Shown one piece after another: positions 34,337-43,234 of a stretch of 64,000 nt of DNA (positions within the stretch are counted from its first letter, which is position 1; every line of letters starts with the position of its first letter). The notes below the pieces were generated by a model. That model was not told the origin of the DNA. It did no database searches and saw only the letters and a list, made by a program, of their open reading frames with translations. Source of the stretch: an uncultured Gammaproteobacteria bacterium (GTDB lineage Bacteria > Pseudomonadota > Gammaproteobacteria > UBA6429 > Thiohalophilaceae); NCBI GenBank assembly GCA_937967995.1, contig CALBTB010000005.1, positions 124,001 to 188,000 of the forward strand, read 5' to 3'. Both the position numbers and the translations under genes were made by a program.

Positions 34337-35170
34337 TTAGCTGGCAAGTTTTTCGCCGGTGCCTTCCAGATGCTGACGGGCACGTTGCATGAGTAATCCA
34401 ACATCATCGCCCTTGCGCCACTGCGCCATACCGAAATCGTAATCCAGTTCAAAGTCGCTGTCTTCGGCGCCCGGTAACTTGATGCGCGTCAGGTGATCAC
34501 TGATCTTGTCGCGTAATTCGCTGGTTACGGCTTCTTCGGTTTCAGGCAGAATAAACAGGAACTCATTCTTGTCGAGCCGGCCGATAACATCCGCCCAACG
34601 CATCTGGTCGTTAAGCATCTGGCTGACACTCAATAAAAGTTCATTGGCATTGTCATTACCAAAGCGCCTGATGAAATCCATCAGGTTAGTCAGGCGTAAA
34701 ATCATTACCGACATGGTATTACCGTAACGGCGAGACCGTGACGCCTGTTGTTCCAGGTTCTGAAACAGGGCGCGACGGTTTGGCATACCGGTGACCTGAT
34801 CAATCGGGTTCAGCTCGGCCACCTTGGTTTTCAGGTTTTCACGTTCTTCGATCAAATTCTGTAGCTGGGTGACATCACTGCAATACTGCAACTGATAGGG
34901 TCCCAGTGGCACACTCATGCAGGCCAGCCAGTACGCATCGCGCTTGTTGGTGGCGGTCAGATAAACATGACCCTGGCCAAACAGATCGCGCACTTCTTCA
35001 TTCATGTCCTGAATCGGCCTGCCGACCACCTGCTGACGATTGAGTGAGGTAATCCGTAAAAATGAGTCATTGACCCAGACGATATTCCTGTCGTTATCCA
35101 CCAGTGCCAGGGCAGCGGGAAGCGCATCAAGAAACTCCTGGGCAAGCTGGGGCTTAATCTGATCTAGCAT
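34337..35170 (-). CDS. PAS-GGDEF protein with degenerate GGDEF motif
   Basis: The 277-residue cytoplasmic protein has a PAS domain (residues about 12-100; LALVDNDRNIVWVNDSFLRI), a coiled linker, and a GGDEF-fold domain (DQVTGMPNRRALFQNLEQQA). The active-site loop reads RLDKNEF in place of GG(D/E)EF, so the diguanylate cyclase is almost certainly inactive. It may be a GTP- or c-di-GMP-independent signalling scaffold. The ATG at 35170 has GAGGAA 8 bases upstream. An in-frame start at 35227 is less likely. Confidence 0.82.
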   Translation of the reverse strand: MLDQIKPQLAQEFLDALPAALALVDNDRNIVWVNDSFLRITSLNRQQVVGRPIQDMNEEVRDLFGQGHVYLTATNKRDAYWLACMSVPLGPYQLQYCSDVTQLQNLIEERENLKTKVAELNPIDQVTGMPNRRALFQNLEQQASRSRRYGNTMSVMILRLTNLMDFIRRFGNDNANELLLSVSQMLNDQMRWADVIGRLDKNEFLFILPETEEAVTSELRDKISDHLTRIKLPGAEDSDFELDYDFGMAQWRKGDDVGLLMQRARQHLEGTGEKLAS

Positions 35171-35358
35171 GGTTCCATTCCTCAATTTTTGGTCAATGTC
35201 ATTACGTTTCCAGATGGTATCTACCACTATAGCCTGCTGAGAAATTTTTTCACCCGACGCCTGGTGCAGAATAAAAGCCGTGACAGTGATTCGGGGTGCC
35301 GATTTACCCGTTAGCTATCAGGCACTTAGCACCTGACTAAAACCTTCATTTTTTTACC
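35171..35358 (+). promoter_or_regulatory. Intergenic region upstream of cyaA
   Basis: The 188 bases separate the divergent GGDEF gene and cyaA. I see no CRP palindrome (TGTGA-N6-TCACA) and no strong -35/-10 pair. The run of T before the cyaA start is not preceded by a stable hairpin. Confidence 0.25.
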
Positions 35359-38238
35359 GTGATCAACGCCATGTTATTGTTTCAAAAGGCTTTTGAAGAA
35401 TCACTTCACGGCGCCGATAACTACAATAGCATGCACAGGATCGCCCCCACCGTAGAACCCGACTCGGAAATTGATTTCAAGGAAATCAAGGCGCGTTTTT
35501 TCGCCTTAAACAAGCAACGCCTGCAACGGACCATGGGCGATCTGCGCCAGCGTCAACGCGAATTCGTGCAGTTATTGCCATTATTGTTTCATACCAACCA
35601 CCCGATTTTACCGGGCTACGTCAGTAAGCAAACGCCATCCGGTATTCCAGATTATTCCCCCGACAGCAGCACGCTGGCCATGGCCAAGAAAATGGCCAGG
35701 AGTTTCACATACAAGCGCCGCGCCTATCGTCGGTACTATATTCAGGCCATCTACATGATGGGTAGCACCGGGACGATTGCTTACTCGAATAAAAGCGATT
35801 TTGATATCTGGGTTTGTTACGACAGCTCACTCAAACCGGCGCTGGTTGATGAATTACAACAAAAGGCGGCTGCCATCGAACAATGGGCGCAGTCCATGGA
35901 TGTGGAAGCACACCTGTTCCTGGTTGATCCAAAGGAATTTCGTGAAGGTCAACACGGCGCATTAAGCAGCGAAAGCAGTGGTACGGCCCTGCATTATTTA
36001 TTGCTGGAAGAATTTTATCGCACCAGCCTGTTACTGGCCGGCCGTTACCCTGTCTGGTGGCTGGTTCCACCACAGCACGAACATGAGTACACAAACTACG
36101 TTAAAAACATTACCGATAAACGTTTCGTGCATGCCCGTGACAACATTGATCTGGGCGGGCTGGATCAATTTCCGGCGGAAGAATTTTACGGCGCAACCCT
36201 ATGGTCACTGTACAAGGGAATTAACTCCCCCTATAAATCGGTATTAAAAACGTTATTAATGGAAGCCTATGCAAGTGAATTTCCAGACATCGATATGCTT
36301 GGCATGCGTTTTAAACAGGCTATTTACCAGGGTGAAAACGAGATCAACCGGCTCGATCCTTATCTCATGATGCTGGACAAGGCTGAAGAGTATCTGAAGC
36401 AACGCAAGGAAAGCCGCCGTCTTGAACTGATACGACGCAGTTTCTATTTCAAGGTCAACGAAAAACTGAGTGAGAACTCACAGCGTGAAGACAACTGGCG
36501 ACGCGAGCTGATTACCGAACTGTCCCGCACATGGGGATGGGGCAGCAGTGAATTGTTTACCCTGGACAGTAAGCAGGACTGGAAAATCCAGCGCGTTATC
36601 GAAGAACGAAACCAGTTAATGCGGGAAATGACCCACAGTTACCAGTTCCTGTCCGACTTTGCACGTAAACATGCTGAGGCCAATCTGATTGACGCCGGCG
36701 ATCTCGACACGCTTGGCAGAAAGCTTTATGCCGCGTTTGATCGCAAAGCCGGCAAGATCGATATTATTCATCGCGGCATTACCGACAATCTGTATGAATC
36801 ACATATTACCATTCATTGTCTGCGTGGTGATGATAACAACGAAATCTGGGTAGTATTCAGCGGACTGGTAACAGAAGCCGAAGTCAGGCACTTCCCGGCC
36901 ATGAAGAGCGCCTATAACATTATCGAGATCCTGACCTGGTGTTACTTTAATAAAGTGGTTACATCAAACACGGTACTGGCCGTGTACGCTAACAGCAGTG
37001 ACCTGACCGAGCGCGAAGTACAGTCACTGGTGGTCATGATGGAAAAAACCTTTGCGCATGATTTGCTGGATGAAGATAACCTGCAGGCGCTGAAGCGCCC
37101 GGCCAGCATTCGAAAAGTGTTGACTATCATAAACGCCGGTGTCGACCCCTTTACACATCGTACGCGACGCGGTGAACACCTGACCAGTAATCGAACCGAT
37201 TCATTACGCTATGGCGGGCGACTGGAAAACCTGACCATCAGCATGGACCAGATTATTATTACCAGCTGGCACGAAGTACTGACCTTTCATTACAACGGTA
37301 TCGATGGTCTGTTCCAGTGTATTCAGGATTACATGCAATGGTATCCAACGACAGACGGAGTACGCCCGCCATCGATTAATGCCGTGTCCTATTCCAGTTA
37401 TCGTGGCGATGCGATTGCCAGCCGTATAGACGGCCTGTTCCAGACCATTATGGATTGCTTTTATCGAAAATCCATTCCTTCAGGTACGCGCTTCGTGATG
37501 GCCATCGAGTGGGATTACTACATGCTGTTTATGGAAGATAAACGACTGAAGTATAAAAAGGCCGGTGACCTGCAGAATCTGCGCGGCCTGCTGTCCGCAC
37601 CAGGTGGTGACTATAAACATGTCGTGTTTGATCCCCAGGCACTCAGTGATGATGTGCTGCCGACACTTTACGCCGCAAATAAACCCGGAGTCGTGCAGGT
37701 CTTTTTTCACATCGTACAGGACATTGTGCACACCTATATATTAGATGAGCGTGGCGCACTTTTTTCTCATGAAACAGAATTCTATGACGCCGTATCGTTG
37801 GTCTCTCAATACCAGCGTTTTTTCGACTCGGTCAACAAGCGAATCGGCTATTCTCATGATCATGCTTTTTACTATATCGAGAAAAATCAGCAAGGCGAAT
37901 GGAAGATCATACGACATCGTGCCAATAATCTGTTTAAAGTCCAGGACTACATCAATATCCAGGTCATTGCTGATAAGGCAGGCGATGACATAATCTTCAA
38001 GGCTTATATCAATGACCGGGAGTACTCTTCCCTCGAACACGGCGATCGATTGTTTCGAATAATTGCCGATGATATCATTCGGCTGCGTCACCTTAACCAG
38101 ACTTATCCAATTTATATTACAGACATTGATTTATCACGCGCACTGTTGGGTAATGACGAAAACAATGTACAGACCATTCACTACCTGAATTACAAGAAAC
38201 TGATCGAAAATCGACTGCTCGACATATTACAAACCTGA
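35359..38238 (+). CDS. cyaA: Class I adenylate cyclase
   Basis: The 959-residue protein makes cAMP, which acts through CRP/Vfr. The N-terminal catalytic domain carries the nucleotidyltransferase signature GSTGTIAYSNKSDFDIWVCY (about residues 137-156), with the catalytic Asp pair and the upstream MPGY-like LPGY segment. The C-terminal half is the regulatory region of the class. The GTG at 35359 and an ATG at 35371 are alternative starts; neither has a strong ribosome site. The length is longer than the 848 residues of the E. coli enzyme. Confidence 0.94.
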   Translation: MINAMLLFQKAFEESLHGADNYNSMHRIAPTVEPDSEIDFKEIKARFFALNKQRLQRTMGDLRQRQREFVQLLPLLFHTNHPILPGYVSKQTPSGIPDYSPDSSTLAMAKKMARSFTYKRRAYRRYYIQAIYMMGSTGTIAYSNKSDFDIWVCYDSSLKPALVDELQQKAAAIEQWAQSMDVEAHLFLVDPKEFREGQHGALSSESSGTALHYLLLEEFYRTSLLLAGRYPVWWLVPPQHEHEYTNYVKNITDKRFVHARDNIDLGGLDQFPAEEFYGATLWSLYKGINSPYKSVLKTLLMEAYASEFPDIDMLGMRFKQAIYQGENEINRLDPYLMMLDKAEEYLKQRKESRRLELIRRSFYFKVNEKLSENSQREDNWRRELITELSRTWGWGSSELFTLDSKQDWKIQRVIEERNQLMREMTHSYQFLSDFARKHAEANLIDAGDLDTLGRKLYAAFDRKAGKIDIIHRGITDNLYESHITIHCLRGDDNNEIWVVFSGLVTEAEVRHFPAMKSAYNIIEILTWCYFNKVVTSNTVLAVYANSSDLTEREVQSLVVMMEKTFAHDLLDEDNLQALKRPASIRKVLTIINAGVDPFTHRTRRGEHLTSNRTDSLRYGGRLENLTISMDQIIITSWHEVLTFHYNGIDGLFQCIQDYMQWYPTTDGVRPPSINAVSYSSYRGDAIASRIDGLFQTIMDCFYRKSIPSGTRFVMAIEWDYYMLFMEDKRLKYKKAGDLQNLRGLLSAPGGDYKHVVFDPQALSDDVLPTLYAANKPGVVQVFFHIVQDIVHTYILDERGALFSHETEFYDAVSLVSQYQRFFDSVNKRIGYSHDHAFYYIEKNQQGEWKIIRHRANNLFKVQDYINIQVIADKAGDDIIFKAYINDREYSSLEHGDRLFRIIADDIIRLRHLNQTYPIYITDIDLSRALLGNDENNVQTIHYLNYKKLIENRLLDILQT

Positions 38239-38243
38239 CAATC

Positions 38244-38837
38244 ATGAAACCTTTTTCCGAAGCCTGCGAAGAAAACAAACTCCCCATACTGCAGGTACTC
38301 CGGCAATTTTTGCCTGCGCAGGGCACGTTACTTGAAATCGGCAGTGGCACCGGCCAGCACGCCGTGTTCTTTGCCGATCAGTTTCCGAATTTACACTGGC
38401 ATGCCAGTGATATCCCCATGCACCTGCCGGGCATTCGGCTGTGGGTAAATGAATACTCGGGACAGAACCTGCATGGCCCGCACGAACTGGATGTGAATCA
38501 GGCCGACTGGCCATTAACGAGTGTCGATGCGATTTATAGTGCCAACACGACACATATCATGCACTGGCGTGATGTCGAAGCCATGTTTGATGGAATCGGG
38601 CGCATTTTAAACCCGGGCCATTACTTTTTACTGTATGGCCCATTCTGTTATGACGGCCAGCACACCAGCCAGAGTAACGCGGATTTCGATCGGTTTTTGC
38701 AACAACGTGACCCCGGTAGTGGTGTGCGCGATGTGACCGATCTGAAACAACTGGCGCATGCCGCCAACATTGATCTGATCGACGACATCAGCATGCCGGT
38801 GAATAATCGCACCCTGGTCTGGCAAAAGCGTCTCTAG
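38244..38837 (+). CDS. DUF938 SAM-dependent methyltransferase-like protein
   Basis: The 197-residue protein has the DUF938 start FSEACEENKLPIL, a SAM-binding motif I (LLEIGSGTGQHAVFFADQFP), ASDIPMHLPGI, and SANTTHIMHWRDVEAMF. The substrate is unknown. It follows cyaA by 5 bases and overlaps the ntrC end by 4. Confidence 0.88.
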   Translation: MKPFSEACEENKLPILQVLRQFLPAQGTLLEIGSGTGQHAVFFADQFPNLHWHASDIPMHLPGIRLWVNEYSGQNLHGPHELDVNQADWPLTSVDAIYSANTTHIMHWRDVEAMFDGIGRILNPGHYFLLYGPFCYDGQHTSQSNADFDRFLQQRDPGSGVRDVTDLKQLAHAANIDLIDDISMPVNNRTLVWQKRL

Positions 38838-40240
38838 GTACTGGCCTCCATACCCAGCTCCTTGATTTTGCGCGTCAGGGTATTGCGTCCCCAGCCCAGC
38901 AGTTTAGCCGCATTCTGTCTTCGACCACCGGACTTGCGCAGGGCGGTTTCAATCATCACGCGCTCGAATTCCGGTGTAGCCCGATCCAGTAATCCGGTAT
39001 CTCCCTGTGCCAGTTGTCGCTCCGCCCAGCGACGTAACATTTCCACCCAGTCACCTCCACCTGTCTGTTCCGCCTTGTCGGTCTGTAATTCCGGTGGCAG
39101 GTCTTCGATATTGATTTCCTGACCGGGAGACATCACCGTTAACCAACGACACATGTTCTGCAGTTGCCGTACATTACCGGGCCAGCTTAGGCGACTGAGA
39201 TATTCATCTGTCTCGGATGACAGGGTTTTGGCTTCAACATTCAGTTCACCGGCCGCTTTACTCAGAAAATGTCTGGCCAGTAATGGAATATCCTCACTGC
39301 GTTCACGCAGGGACGGGATATGAATACGAATGACATTCAGGCGGTGAAACAGGTCTTCGCGAAGCAGGTTTTCTGCCACACGCTGTTCCAGATCCTGGTG
39401 CGTCGCAGCAATGATGCGCACGTCCACCTTGATGGGGTTATGTCCGCCCACACGATAGAACGTTCCGTCCTGTAAAACACGCAATAAACGTGTCTGCAGT
39501 TCCGGTGGCATGTCACCGATTTCATCCAGGAACAACGTACCACCATCGGCCTGTTCAAAACGTCCCTGGCGTGCCGCCTGTGCACCGGTAAACGCGCCCT
39601 TTTCATGACCAAACAATTCTGATTCCAGCAGGTCACGAGGTATAGCCGCGGTATTTAAAGCAATGAACGGTTTTTCGGCGCGCGGGCTGTGTTTATGTAA
39701 GGCGTGTGCCACCAGTTCCTTGCCGGTTCCGGATTCGCCGTTGATCAGCACGGTAATATTGGATCGGGACAATCGACCGATGGCGCGAAACACTTCCTGC
39801 ATGGAGGCAGCCGCACCGATGATTTCCGTGTCGGCGCCATTTAAATTCAACTCTGGCTTGTCTTTTTTTATGGACATATCGATCGCGCGACGTGTCAATT
39901 CGACTGCCTCGTCAACATCAAATGGCTTGGGCAGGTATTCAAAGGCACCGCCCTTGTAGGCGGTGACGGCGCTGTCCAGATCCGAATGTGCCGTAATAAT
40001 AATGACCGGTAATTCTGCATCGTAAGTATGGATGCGTTTTAATAATTCAAAACCGTCCATACCGGGCATGCGAATATCCGAGATAATTACATCAGGACGC
40101 TGACGTTCCAGTGCACGTAATACGCCATCGGCGTTTTCAAAAGTACGTACATCCATGTTGGCGCCCTTGAGGGCTTTCTCAAGCACCCAGCGAATAGAAC
40201 GATCGTCGTCTACTACCCAAACCGTATCCATGTTAGTCAA
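38834..40240 (-). CDS. ntrC: Nitrogen regulation response regulator NtrC
   Basis: The 468-residue sigma54 activator has a receiver domain (Asp55 in IISDIRMPGMDG), an AAA+ domain with Walker A GESGTGKE, the sigma54-contact GAFTGA loop, the Walker B LFLDEIGDMP, and a C-terminal Fis-type HTH (AAKLLGWGRNTLTRKIKEL). It is activated by NtrB under nitrogen limitation and turns on glnA and ammonium transport genes. Its ATG overlaps the ntrB stop (ATGA). Confidence 0.96.
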   Translation of the reverse strand: MTNMDTVWVVDDDRSIRWVLEKALKGANMDVRTFENADGVLRALERQRPDVIISDIRMPGMDGFELLKRIHTYDAELPVIIITAHSDLDSAVTAYKGGAFEYLPKPFDVDEAVELTRRAIDMSIKKDKPELNLNGADTEIIGAAASMQEVFRAIGRLSRSNITVLINGESGTGKELVAHALHKHSPRAEKPFIALNTAAIPRDLLESELFGHEKGAFTGAQAARQGRFEQADGGTLFLDEIGDMPPELQTRLLRVLQDGTFYRVGGHNPIKVDVRIIAATHQDLEQRVAENLLREDLFHRLNVIRIHIPSLRERSEDIPLLARHFLSKAAGELNVEAKTLSSETDEYLSRLSWPGNVRQLQNMCRWLTVMSPGQEINIEDLPPELQTDKAEQTGGGDWVEMLRRWAERQLAQGDTGLLDRATPEFERVMIETALRKSGGRRQNAAKLLGWGRNTLTRKIKELGMEAST

Positions 40241-41319
40241 TCCTCACTTGCTAGATTAATCGGTAATAATATTGAAAAATTGGTTCGTCCCGGCTGGCTT
40301 TCCACTTCAATCAATCCGCCATGCTGGTGAACCAGTCGTTGCGCAATGGATAATCCCAGACCCGTACCTTCCGCACGGCCGGTGACCATTGGAAAAAAAA
40401 TCTTGTCCTTGATGTGTTCCGGAATACCGGGGCCATCATCAATCACATCCACTTTCATGACCAATCGGTGCTGAACCTGGCCTATAGTGTATTTGCGTAA
40501 CACGCGTGTACGCACGGTAATATTGCCGGTATTACCCAGCGCTTCGTAGGCATTGTTAATAATATTCATTAACGCCTGAATGAGCAGGTCCGGATCACCT
40601 TCAATCTCCGGAATACTTGGATCATAATCCCGATGAAAAAGAACATTAGTGTGTCTATCTTTGATAACGATGTTTCTGACGTACTCAATAATTTCATGAA
40701 TGTTGACTTCACGGTTGCGTGGCATACCGCTGGGGCCAAGTAAACGGTTAACCAGTTTCTGCAGGCGATCCGCTTCGTTGATAATGACGCTGGTATATTC
40801 TTTTTGTTCTTCTTTCTCCAGTTCACGTTCAAGCAACTGCGCGGCACCGCGTAATCCACCCAGTGGATTTTTGATTTCATGCGCCAGGCCACGTAGCAGT
40901 TCCTGCGTCGCGGCCTGTTGTGCAACCAGTGCATCATCCCGTGTAATCCGCAACAGGCGTTCAACCGGTAAAATCTCGAACAGAATTTGCGGCTCATCAA
41001 AATTCGAATGTATCACGTTCACGGTAAAGTCCACCGTCAGCTCGGTACCACTGAACAGGGTGACCGACTGCTCGTGTTTGGAAAACGGGTGGTTGGACTG
41101 CACCGCATCCTGTAGCTGATCGATAACAGGATCGCGCGGCATTACCAGGTCGGTGAACGGCAGGCCGATGATCTGGCGGGTACTGGCACCCAGCAGCATC
41201 TCGGCCGCCGGATTGGCATAGACCAGTTTCAGATCCGCATCAAACAGCATCACCGACTCGTTCAGGTTGTCGAGGATGCGTTGATGTAGTTCAGTATGTA
41301 CCGTAGGGACCGCCACCAT
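40237..41319 (-). CDS. ntrB: Nitrogen regulation sensor kinase NtrB
   Basis: The 360-residue cytoplasmic kinase has an N-terminal PAS domain (residues about 12-75), the phosphoacceptor His in RGLAHEIKNPLGGLRGAAQL, and the N, G1 and G2 ATP-binding boxes (IINNAYEAL, DDGPGIPEHI, GTGLGLSIAQR). It phosphorylates NtrC and is controlled by PII. The ATG at 41319 is the longest start. Starts slightly downstream (a GTG follows immediately) would be needed if the sigma54-like promoter noted upstream is real. Confidence 0.94.
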   Translation of the reverse strand: MVAVPTVHTELHQRILDNLNESVMLFDADLKLVYANPAAEMLLGASTRQIIGLPFTDLVMPRDPVIDQLQDAVQSNHPFSKHEQSVTLFSGTELTVDFTVNVIHSNFDEPQILFEILPVERLLRITRDDALVAQQAATQELLRGLAHEIKNPLGGLRGAAQLLERELEKEEQKEYTSVIINEADRLQKLVNRLLGPSGMPRNREVNIHEIIEYVRNIVIKDRHTNVLFHRDYDPSIPEIEGDPDLLIQALMNIINNAYEALGNTGNITVRTRVLRKYTIGQVQHRLVMKVDVIDDGPGIPEHIKDKIFFPMVTGRAEGTGLGLSIAQRLVHQHGGLIEVESQPGRTNFSILLPINLASED

Positions 41320-41330
41320 AGACCTCGATT

Positions 41331-41347
41331 TGCAAGTTCCAAACCAA
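41331..41347 (-). promoter_or_regulatory. Candidate sigma54 promoter upstream of ntrB
   Basis: On the minus strand TTGGTTTGGAACTTGCA has GG and GC 10 bases apart, the spacing of -24/-12 elements, though the -24 box lacks CAC. The start point would fall at about 41320, leaving virtually no leader for the ATG at 41319. This makes the assignment weak unless translation starts further downstream. Confidence 0.3.
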
Positions 41348-41463
41348 TATTGTGCATGCGAAAAAATGGCGGCTTTATTGCGACTATCTGCGATTATTCA
41401 TATATAAAACAATAAGATAAAAGACTATCGGGTTTCGGCCTAGATGCCGTTGGTGCATTCGCA

Positions 41464-41480
41464 TTCACTATTATGGTGCA
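41464..41480. promoter_or_regulatory. NtrC binding site 1
   Basis: TTCACTATTATGGTGCA matches TGCACC-N5-GGTGCA with a perfect right half and a weak left half. It lies 41 bases centre to centre from site 2, about four helical turns, and about 155 bases upstream of ntrB. A further half site (GGTGCA) ends at 41458. Confidence 0.6.
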
Positions 41481-41504
41481 TTATAGCGCTGGTTGCCAGC
41501 AACA

Positions 41505-41521
41505 TGCACCATAATGGTGCT
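41505..41521. promoter_or_regulatory. NtrC binding site 2
   Basis: TGCACCATAATGGTGCT is a near-perfect NtrC site (TGCACC-N5-GGTGCA, one mismatch). It overlaps the last base before the DUF4124 gene stop and lies about 190 bases upstream of ntrB. It is well placed as an enhancer for autoregulation of ntrBC. Confidence 0.75.
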
Positions 41522-42112
41522 TTAAGGGGGCTTTGGCAGTGGTTTGGGCTTGATCAGCGCCGAGGCGCGATGCAGGTGGATGGTGGTTGAGGCCGTCGCG
41601 AGCACCTGGTCGTCCCTATCAACGATTCGTGCGGTGATGGTGTGGGTACCTCGCGGTACATTCTGGAACGTATAACTCGTGTCACGACCGCTACTGGCCG
41701 TCTCTCCATCGAGCTGATACTGGATACGGTGGCCCTGTCGCAGGCTGGGCGAGAAGCGAATACTGACCGGAATCGCGCCGGTGTTATCGCGAATGGTTTC
41801 ATCCTGGCCCGGTGATGTGATCGCCAGGCTGTCGTACTGATATGGCTTCGGCTTGGGTTGTGCCCGGGTTGAGGGTGTAAAAGCGGGGACAGGAGGAGCC
41901 GTGTATTCAGTCCCTTTGGGGACCTGGATTTCCTTCGCACCGGGTTCCGGCCGATCGGTGTAAATCACCTCACCATCCGGACCGACCTTTTTATAGACCG
42001 ACTTCTTGTCCGTGACCGGTTCCGCGTCCTGCGCCTGGCTCACAGGCAATACCATGGTAAAAGCTACCACGGCAAACAAGAACGTTAAAAAGGATTGGTT
42101 GCCTGCATACAT
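41522..42112 (-). CDS. DUF4124 domain protein
   Basis: The 196-residue protein has a signal peptide (cleaved after VSQA, about residue 27) and a DUF4124 segment (VYKKVGPDGEVIYTDRPEPGA). A Pro-rich linker leads to a C-terminal Ig-like domain (HRIQYQLDGETAS, VPRGTHTITARIVDRDDQVL). DUF4124 genes commonly sit between glnA and ntrB; no glnA is seen here. The function is unknown, probably periplasmic. Confidence 0.82.
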   Translation of the reverse strand: MYAGNQSFLTFLFAVVAFTMVLPVSQAQDAEPVTDKKSVYKKVGPDGEVIYTDRPEPGAKEIQVPKGTEYTAPPVPAFTPSTRAQPKPKPYQYDSLAITSPGQDETIRDNTGAIPVSIRFSPSLRQGHRIQYQLDGETASSGRDTSYTFQNVPRGTHTITARIVDRDDQVLATASTTIHLHRASALIKPKPLPKPP

Positions 42113-42124
42113 ATACAGGCAAGT

Positions 42125-43228
42125 TTAGTCGATTGGATAATTGATTGCATCCAGCGCCAGCAGGCGGTTGTCGGTGTAGCGCGCTACATTGCCATTTAAC
42201 GTACCACTTTGTTGTGCCAGCTGATAAGCCTGCGCAGCCTGGCGATGGTCACCCATGGCTTCCAGTGAAATCCCCATCCCAACCCACCAGATGCCCATCT
42301 TGGGTCGCACCTTGAGAATATCAGAATAGGTTTTGGCGGCCTGCTGGTGTTTGTTCTGACGCTGATATAAGGCGGCCAGAATGGCATAGTGCTCCGGGTC
42401 CTGCATAATCGAAGGCTGGCGTGCCGTAAGAATGGCGATGGCCTTGGGATCCTGCTTCATCTGCATCAGGGTGCGCGCATACAGTTTGGTAAACGCATTA
42501 TGATCCGGCGCGACAATCATGCCATGTTGCAGTACTTCACTGGCTTCCACCCAGCGACCTTGCTTGATATACAAACCCGTTAACAATTCGCGCGCCTTGA
42601 TATGTCCCGGCTCATGGGTCAGTGCTTTACGTAATGCTTTCTCTGCTTTACGAAACTGCTGGGCCCGAATCGCGGTATAACCATCCTGAAAAGCCAGCTC
42701 GGATTTCTGGTCACTGCGCAAAGGCACCGCCTTTTTAATCACCGAACTGGTATCGACCGGTGTATCTTCAGTCGCTGTCGGATCAGGTTCTATCGGTTCG
42801 GAACTGGTAACCTGTGCAGGTGCAGACGTCACTGCCGGTCTGGTTTTTGGTTGAGGTTTAGATTCAGGTTTAGCTTCTGTTCGCGTCGTAGATGCCTGTG
42901 CTGGCGGCGATACTTTCCGGGCCGGCGCTGTCTTTTTTGCCGGTGCAGATTTCGGCACCTGCGCCAGTTGCTGATCGGGTGTGGTTTGCGGTGTAACTAA
43001 TGTTGGGCTGTTCCAGTTGTCGTACTGGTTAAACAGGTAGTATCCCGCAACTGTGGCGATACCCAGCCCAACCAGAATACAACAGAACAAAATCCACATG
43101 CCGGAACGGGGTTCGGGCTTTTTACCCGAACTGACATATTTTAAATCCTGCAGCCCGGCCTGCGCGTTTTGCGCTTCACTGGCATGGCGCTGTTCGAGAT
43201 CCTTGAGTACCTGGTTAATCAAGCTCAT
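42125..43228 (-). CDS. mshN: MSHA biogenesis protein MshN
   Basis: The 367-residue protein starts MSLINQVLKDLEQRH, the conserved MshN/GspB-like cytoplasmic motif. One membrane helix (residues about 44-65), a Pro/Lys/Thr-rich periplasmic linker, and TPR repeats (residues about 180-350) follow. It takes part in assembly of the mannose-sensitive haemagglutinin type IVb-like pilus. It is last in the operon here, 6 bases after mshM. Confidence 0.88.
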   Translation of the reverse strand: MSLINQVLKDLEQRHASEAQNAQAGLQDLKYVSSGKKPEPRSGMWILFCCILVGLGIATVAGYYLFNQYDNWNSPTLVTPQTTPDQQLAQVPKSAPAKKTAPARKVSPPAQASTTRTEAKPESKPQPKTRPAVTSAPAQVTSSEPIEPDPTATEDTPVDTSSVIKKAVPLRSDQKSELAFQDGYTAIRAQQFRKAEKALRKALTHEPGHIKARELLTGLYIKQGRWVEASEVLQHGMIVAPDHNAFTKLYARTLMQMKQDPKAIAILTARQPSIMQDPEHYAILAALYQRQNKHQQAAKTYSDILKVRPKMGIWWVGMGISLEAMGDHRQAAQAYQLAQQSGTLNGNVARYTDNRLLALDAINYPID

Positions 43229-43234
43229 CGTGAA

